From: an uncultured Flammeovirgaceae bacterium | GTDB lineage: Bacteria; Bacteroidota; Bacteroidia; Cytophagales; Cyclobacteriaceae | Length of the DNA stretch: 7,949 nt | NCBI GenBank assembly: GCA_946886805.1 | Contig: CAMPJM010000169.1 | Coordinates: forward strand, 1 to 7,949 | Direction of reading: 5' to 3' | Shown: piece after piece, positions 5,084 to 7,949 of the stretch | Layout: every line of letters starts with the position of its first letter | Position numbering within the stretch: the first letter of the stretch is position 1 | Notes under the pieces: model-generated | Database searches by the model: none | What the model saw: only the letters and a program-made list of their open reading frames with translations | Told to the model about the DNA's origin: nothing | Program-made: the position numbers and the translations under genes

Positions 5084-6148
5084 TTATATTTTATAAATCC
5101 ATTTAAATTTATCCTCAATCACACCGGTTTTGATGCTTTCCAGATCTTTCAGCAATCTATTGGATAAACCCCGTCCTTCTACAGGAGGTAGCATATATTC
5201 TTTCCCTTCATGGCCTATTAATGCAATGTGAGCAATTGTTGCTGCGGTGCCAGTACCAAAAGCCTCTTTCAAAGTTCCATTTTCGATGGCTTCTATTATT
5301 TCATCTACCGAAATTCTTCTTTCTTCCACTTTTACACCCCAGTCTCTTGCCAGTGTAAGCACGCTATCTCTTGTAATACCATTTAATATAGTCTCACCTG
5401 CTGGTGCTGTAATGAGTGTATCATTTACGACAAACATAACGTTCATGGTTCCCGACTCTTCTATATATTTGTGAGTAAGGCCATCAGTCCAAATTAACTG
5501 TTGGAATCCATCGGCATGAGCTTTTTTAGCAGGATATAACGAAGCAGCGTAATTTCCTGCAGCTTTGGCATAACCAATACCTCCGGGAAATGCTCTGCTA
5601 TAATGACTTTCGATTTTTACATTTACAGGAGAAGAATAATAAGCTCCCACAGGACAGCAGAAAATCATAAATTTGTAATTCTCTGAAGGACGGATACCAA
5701 TATATTCGTCAGTTGCAAAAATAAACGGTCGAATATACAGAGCCGTATCGGGCTTTTTGGGAATCCATTGCTGGTCAATCTTGATTAATTCAGTAAGTCC
5801 TCTCATAAAGACTTCTTCCGGTATTGCAGGGATGCACATCCTGTCTGCGGATAGGTTTAATCTTTTAAAGTTATCCAATGGACGAAACAAAACTGCTTCA
5901 CCTGCCGTGTTCCTATAGGCTTTCATACCCTCAAATACAGACTGGCCATAATGTAAGGCAGAGTTCGCTGGACTTAAACTTATTTTCTCATAGGGCATAA
6001 TTTGAAAATCCGTCCATTCACCATTTTTGTAATCTGCCACAAACATATGGTCGGCATATACTTTTCCGAATTGGATGTTGTCGAAATCCACAGCATCAAT
6101 TTTAGATTTCTCTGCTTTCCTGATTGAAATATCTATTGTATCGATCAT
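5084..6148 (-). CDS. ilvE: branched-chain amino acid aminotransferase (BCAT, group II)
   Basis: This PLP-dependent fold type IV enzyme interconverts leucine, isoleucine and valine with their 2-oxo acids, using 2-oxoglutarate/glutamate, as the last step of synthesis or first step of breakdown. The PLP Schiff-base lysine is Lys195 in GGIGYAKAAGNYAASL; the YIEESGTMNVMFV segment (228-240) holds the conserved Glu near the cofactor; LNGITRDSVL (255-264) and the phosphate-binding FGTGTAA (297-303) complete the site. The N-terminal HYGQSVFEGMKAYR (66-79) and the 354-residue length are typical of the longer, eukaryote-like BCAT group. The redox CxxC motif of the human enzymes is absent. Cytoplasmic. 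It lies 128 bases after the adenosyltransferase gene, with its own possible promoter in that gap, and is followed by a clear terminator, so it is probably transcribed alone. No Shine-Dalgarno motif precedes the start; the leader is A-rich. Confidence 0.97.
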   Translation of the reverse strand: MIDTIDISIRKAEKSKIDAVDFDNIQFGKVYADHMFVADYKNGEWTDFQIMPYEKISLSPANSALHYGQSVFEGMKAYRNTAGEAVLFRPLDNFKRLNLSADRMCIPAIPEEVFMRGLTELIKIDQQWIPKKPDTALYIRPFIFATDEYIGIRPSENYKFMIFCCPVGAYYSSPVNVKIESHYSRAFPGGIGYAKAAGNYAASLYPAKKAHADGFQQLIWTDGLTHKYIEESGTMNVMFVVNDTLITAPAGETILNGITRDSVLTLARDWGVKVEERRISVDEIIEAIENGTLKEAFGTGTAATIAHIALIGHEGKEYMLPPVEGRGLSNRLLKDLESIKTGVIEDKFKWIYKI

Positions 6149-6229
6149 TTTTTTGCCTTTATATCCCTGCTTTTTTTGAAAAAGATTTCCTTAATAAAAA
6201 ATTAATTAGGAAGAATAGCTTTTACAAAA

Positions 6230-6237
6230 CAAATTTA
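6230..6237 (-). promoter_or_regulatory. possible -7 promoter element for ilvE
   Basis: On the - strand TAAATTTG (6237-6230) matches the Bacteroidota TAnnTTTG consensus and lies 81 bases upstream of the ilvE start, in the gap after the adenosyltransferase gene. The nearest upstream TTTG (6268-6265) is 27 bases away, longer than the roughly 19-21 bases usual for the -33 element, so the promoter would be imperfect. Confidence 0.35.
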
Positions 6238-6276
6238 AACCATTAAAGTAAGAAAAAAAATACGCAAAAAACATAT

Positions 6277-6825
6277 CTACTTTCTTCCCTTCCAAATAAC
6301 TTCCTCAGCCCCCAATTCTTTAGCCATCATCCTCGACAATACAAATAAATAGTCCGATAAGCGATTCAAATAAACTATCAAAATATTCTCTACCGGTTCC
6401 TGATTGGCCAGATTTACTACCTCACGTTCAGCTCTTCTACAAACGCAACGAGCAATATGGCAAAAGCTTACCGCTTGGTTGCCTCCCGGTAAAATAAAGT
6501 TTTTCATCTCAGGTAAAGTGGCATTCATCTCATCCATTTCCCTTTCAAGGATCAAAACATCCTCTTCTTTTATTTCCGGTAAATAATTGAACTTTTTACC
6601 TGGTTGAGCGGCCAATAGAGATCCTATTGAAAACAAATTATTTTGGATTTGATAAAGCAACGCACTCCTTTTCTGATTTACTTCCTGATCTTTGAGCAAT
6701 CCAACATGCGAATTAAGCTCATCTACCGTACCATACGCATAAATCCTAAGGTCAGCTTTGGATACACGGGCACCTCCCAACAGTGCTGTATCTCCTTTAT
6801 CACCGGTTTTTGTGTATATCTTCAT
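6277..6825 (-). CDS. pduO: PduO-type cob(I)alamin adenosyltransferase
   Basis: This ATP:cob(I)alamin adenosyltransferase makes adenosylcobalamin from ATP and reduced corrinoid, supplying coenzyme B12 to enzymes such as methylmalonyl-CoA mutase. The N-terminal ATP-binding motif TKTGDKGDTALLGG (5-18) is textbook, with Arg20 and Asp35 (GTVDELN) following. The C-terminal signature is CRRAERE (129-135) plus YLNRLSDYLFVLSR (152-165), which contain the Arg, Asn and Asp residues known to be needed in PduO enzymes. Length 182 with no extra domain is normal for the stand-alone form. It is cytoplasmic and acts as a trimer in characterised relatives. No other cobalamin gene is in the window and I see no B12 riboswitch upstream, so it may serve salvage of imported corrinoid. 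The stop is TAG. Start is the only reasonable ATG, since the motif begins at residue 5. Confidence 0.96.
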   Translation of the reverse strand: MKIYTKTGDKGDTALLGGARVSKADLRIYAYGTVDELNSHVGLLKDQEVNQKRSALLYQIQNNLFSIGSLLAAQPGKKFNYLPEIKEEDVLILEREMDEMNATLPEMKNFILPGGNQAVSFCHIARCVCRRAEREVVNLANQEPVENILIVYLNRLSDYLFVLSRMMAKELGAEEVIWKGRK

Positions 6826-6991
6826 TGGAAAAGTATTTGATTAAAGATGGTCATTCTTACCAGATTTCGTCGTTATTTATTGACTGAAAAATCATGAAAT
6901 CAATAATAAGAATTTGGAATAAGGAAGAAACGGAATAGCACTACTCTAAAAAATTAGAAATACATCAAAAAACAATTGGTTAAAATGCTCC
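6826..6991. other. intergenic region upstream of the adenosyltransferase gene
   Basis: This 166-bp gap separates the ABC ATPase stop from the adenosyltransferase start. It contains weak AT-rich dyads only: TTATTGA/TCAATAA (6877-6883/6900-6906) and TCTAA-AAAA-TTAGA (6945-6958). The second lies 34 bases past the ABC ATPase stop and might be a poor terminator. No B12-box-like sequence or extended riboswitch fold is visible, and the gap is short for one. No transporter permease gene is hidden here. Confidence 0.4.
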
Positions 6992-7726
6992 CTATAATTC
7001 ATTGACCTGTGTTATTTCTGCGGTTTTAGTGTGTCTTATATGGTCATTTAATAGATCACTTTCCACAAGACCGTCCCTTAACCGAACTATTCTGTGGGCA
7101 AAATGTGCAATGTCGTCCTCATGCGTTACCATAATAATAGTGTTCCCTTTGTCATGCAATTCTTGAAAAAGGTTCATTATATCATGGGAAGTTTTGGTGT
7201 CAAGATTACCTGTTGGCTCATCTGCAAGAATAATACTTGGGTCATTGACTAATGCCCGGGCTATGGCAACACGCTGGCGCTGACCACCAGATAATTCATT
7301 CGGTTTATGCTTTGCTCTATCTGCCAAGCCTACGTTTTCCAAGGCGAACATTGCCTTTTCCTCTCTAACGCTCCTTTTATAACCTGCATATACCAAAGGA
7401 AGGCAGACATTATCCAATGAACTTGCTCTTGGCAATAAATTAAAAGTTTGAAAAACAAACCCAATCTCCTTATTCCTGATTTCCGCCAGTTCGTTTTCAG
7501 ACATATCACTTACGTCCTTGTCATTGAGAACAAACTTTCCAGCGGTTGGAGTGTCCAAACAACCCACAATATTCATCAAAGTAGATTTGCCGGAACCAGA
7601 AGGGCCCATGAAAGCTACATATTCTCCTTTATTTATATTTATGGTGATGGATTTCAGGGCGTGAATAGTTTCACTACCCATTCTATAAACTTTAGAAATA
7701 TCAGATGTTTGAATAATGGTCTGCAT
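6992..7726 (-). CDS. ABC transporter ATP-binding protein, MacB/LolD/FtsE group
   Basis: This 244-residue nucleotide-binding subunit would power a membrane partner from the cytoplasmic face. All ATPase motifs are present in order: Walker A Gly41-Thr49 (GPSGSGKST), Q-loop Gln93 ([10 protein letters not shown]), signature LSGGQ at 145-149, Walker B IILADE with catalytic Glu170, D-loop NLD (174-176) and switch His202 (VTHE). The N-terminal [12 protein letters not shown] pattern and CLDTPTAG following Walker A are typical of the MacB/LolD group, whose permeases (FtsX/MacB fold) work in mechanotransmission, lipoprotein release or peptide/antibiotic export rather than import. No permease gene is next to it within the window, so the partner lies elsewhere or beyond the right edge. 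The C-terminal 20 residues are a polar extension. Substrate cannot be told from the ATPase alone. Confidence 0.95.
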   Translation of the reverse strand: MQTIIQTSDISKVYRMGSETIHALKSITININKGEYVAFMGPSGSGKSTLMNIVGCLDTPTAGKFVLNDKDVSDMSENELAEIRNKEIGFVFQTFNLLPRASSLDNVCLPLVYAGYKRSVREEKAMFALENVGLADRAKHKPNELSGGQRQRVAIARALVNDPSIILADEPTGNLDTKTSHDIMNLFQELHDKGNTIIMVTHEDDIAHFAHRIVRLRDGLVESDLLNDHIRHTKTAEITQVNEL

Positions 7727-7949
7727 GAAGGTTCTTTAAATGGCTATTTATAATCAGCAACACTAAATTAAGTAAATATTTATAAGTTTTAGGTTAAAAC
7801 CATGAAAGTATGAGGAAGTAAACTTATTAAATCCTGGATATTGTTCTTATTTATCCTCACAGTTTCATAAGGAAAATAAACAATGTCTGAGAAAGGATCA
7901 AAATGTATTTATACGGACGGGTTTTTCTAAGGATTACAGGCGGTGGAAA
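7727..7949. other. right-edge region with no supportable gene
   Basis: This 223-bp AT-rich stretch holds the upstream region of the ABC ATPase. I see no TAnnTTTG match for the - strand. An ATG at 7903 opens a + strand frame that stays open for 15 codons to the window edge, and a - strand frame is open from the edge to a TGA near 7856. Both are too short to judge; one could be the end of a neighbouring gene. Confidence 0.3.

Noticed and set aside
7448..7753. 101-codon + strand ORF opposite the ABC ATPase
   Set aside because: It overlaps the Walker A and Q-loop coding region of a clear ATPase on the other strand and resembles no protein I know.
7903..7949. Short + strand open frame running off the right edge
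   Set aside because: Only 15 codons are visible, with no recognisable motif or promoter, so it cannot be called a gene.
1..7949. Defence island, CRISPR array, prophage or biosynthetic cluster
   Set aside because: No cas, nuclease, toxin-antitoxin, phage or modular biosynthetic gene is present, and no regularly spaced direct repeats are seen; the genes are mostly housekeeping or common accessory functions.

Overview
The window looks like chromosomal DNA from a member of the Bacteroidota, probably of the Cytophagales type. This is inferred from AT-rich sequence, AT-rich leaders with no Shine-Dalgarno (SD) motif before any confident gene start, protein sequences of Bacteroidota style, and an intergenic repeat carrying the GTCATCCTGACG...GAAGGAT core that recurs in many genomes of this phylum. 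I cannot name a species. It reads as an ordinary chromosomal region with a few notable details; I see no phage, transposase, CRISPR array, rRNA or tRNA.

Left part (1-1746): a basic 117-residue protein of unknown function on the + strand meets, with no intervening base, a single-domain CheY-like response regulator on the - strand. After a 248-bp AT-rich gap with two small palindromes comes a PaiA-like GNAT acetyltransferase (-).

Middle part (1747-3724): a poxvirus-type DNA topoisomerase IB (-) with an intact catalytic pentad diverges from a PfpI/DJ-1 family protein (+). They share a 220-bp region rich in dyads, which suggests a common stress-type regulation, though this is not proven. A strong hairpin separates the PfpI-like gene from prfB, which converges on it.

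Right part (3725-7726): four - strand genes lie in series but are probably not one operon: an ABC transporter ATPase of the MacB/LolD group, a PduO-type cobalamin adenosyltransferase, a branched-chain aminotransferase (ilvE, followed by a clear U-tract terminator), and peptide chain release factor 2 (prfB). prfB is split: a 20-codon leader ORF ends in an in-frame TGA, and the main frame is entered by +1 slippage at CTT-TGA-C, preceded by a perfect AGGAGG. Joined, the protein has 358 residues. This is the classical autoregulatory frameshift, and it is the best-supported special feature here. It is notable because no gene start in the window shows a comparable SD. Between ilvE and prfB lies a 74-bp structured repeat-like element.

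The last 223 bases hold no gene I can support; a short + strand open frame runs off the right edge.
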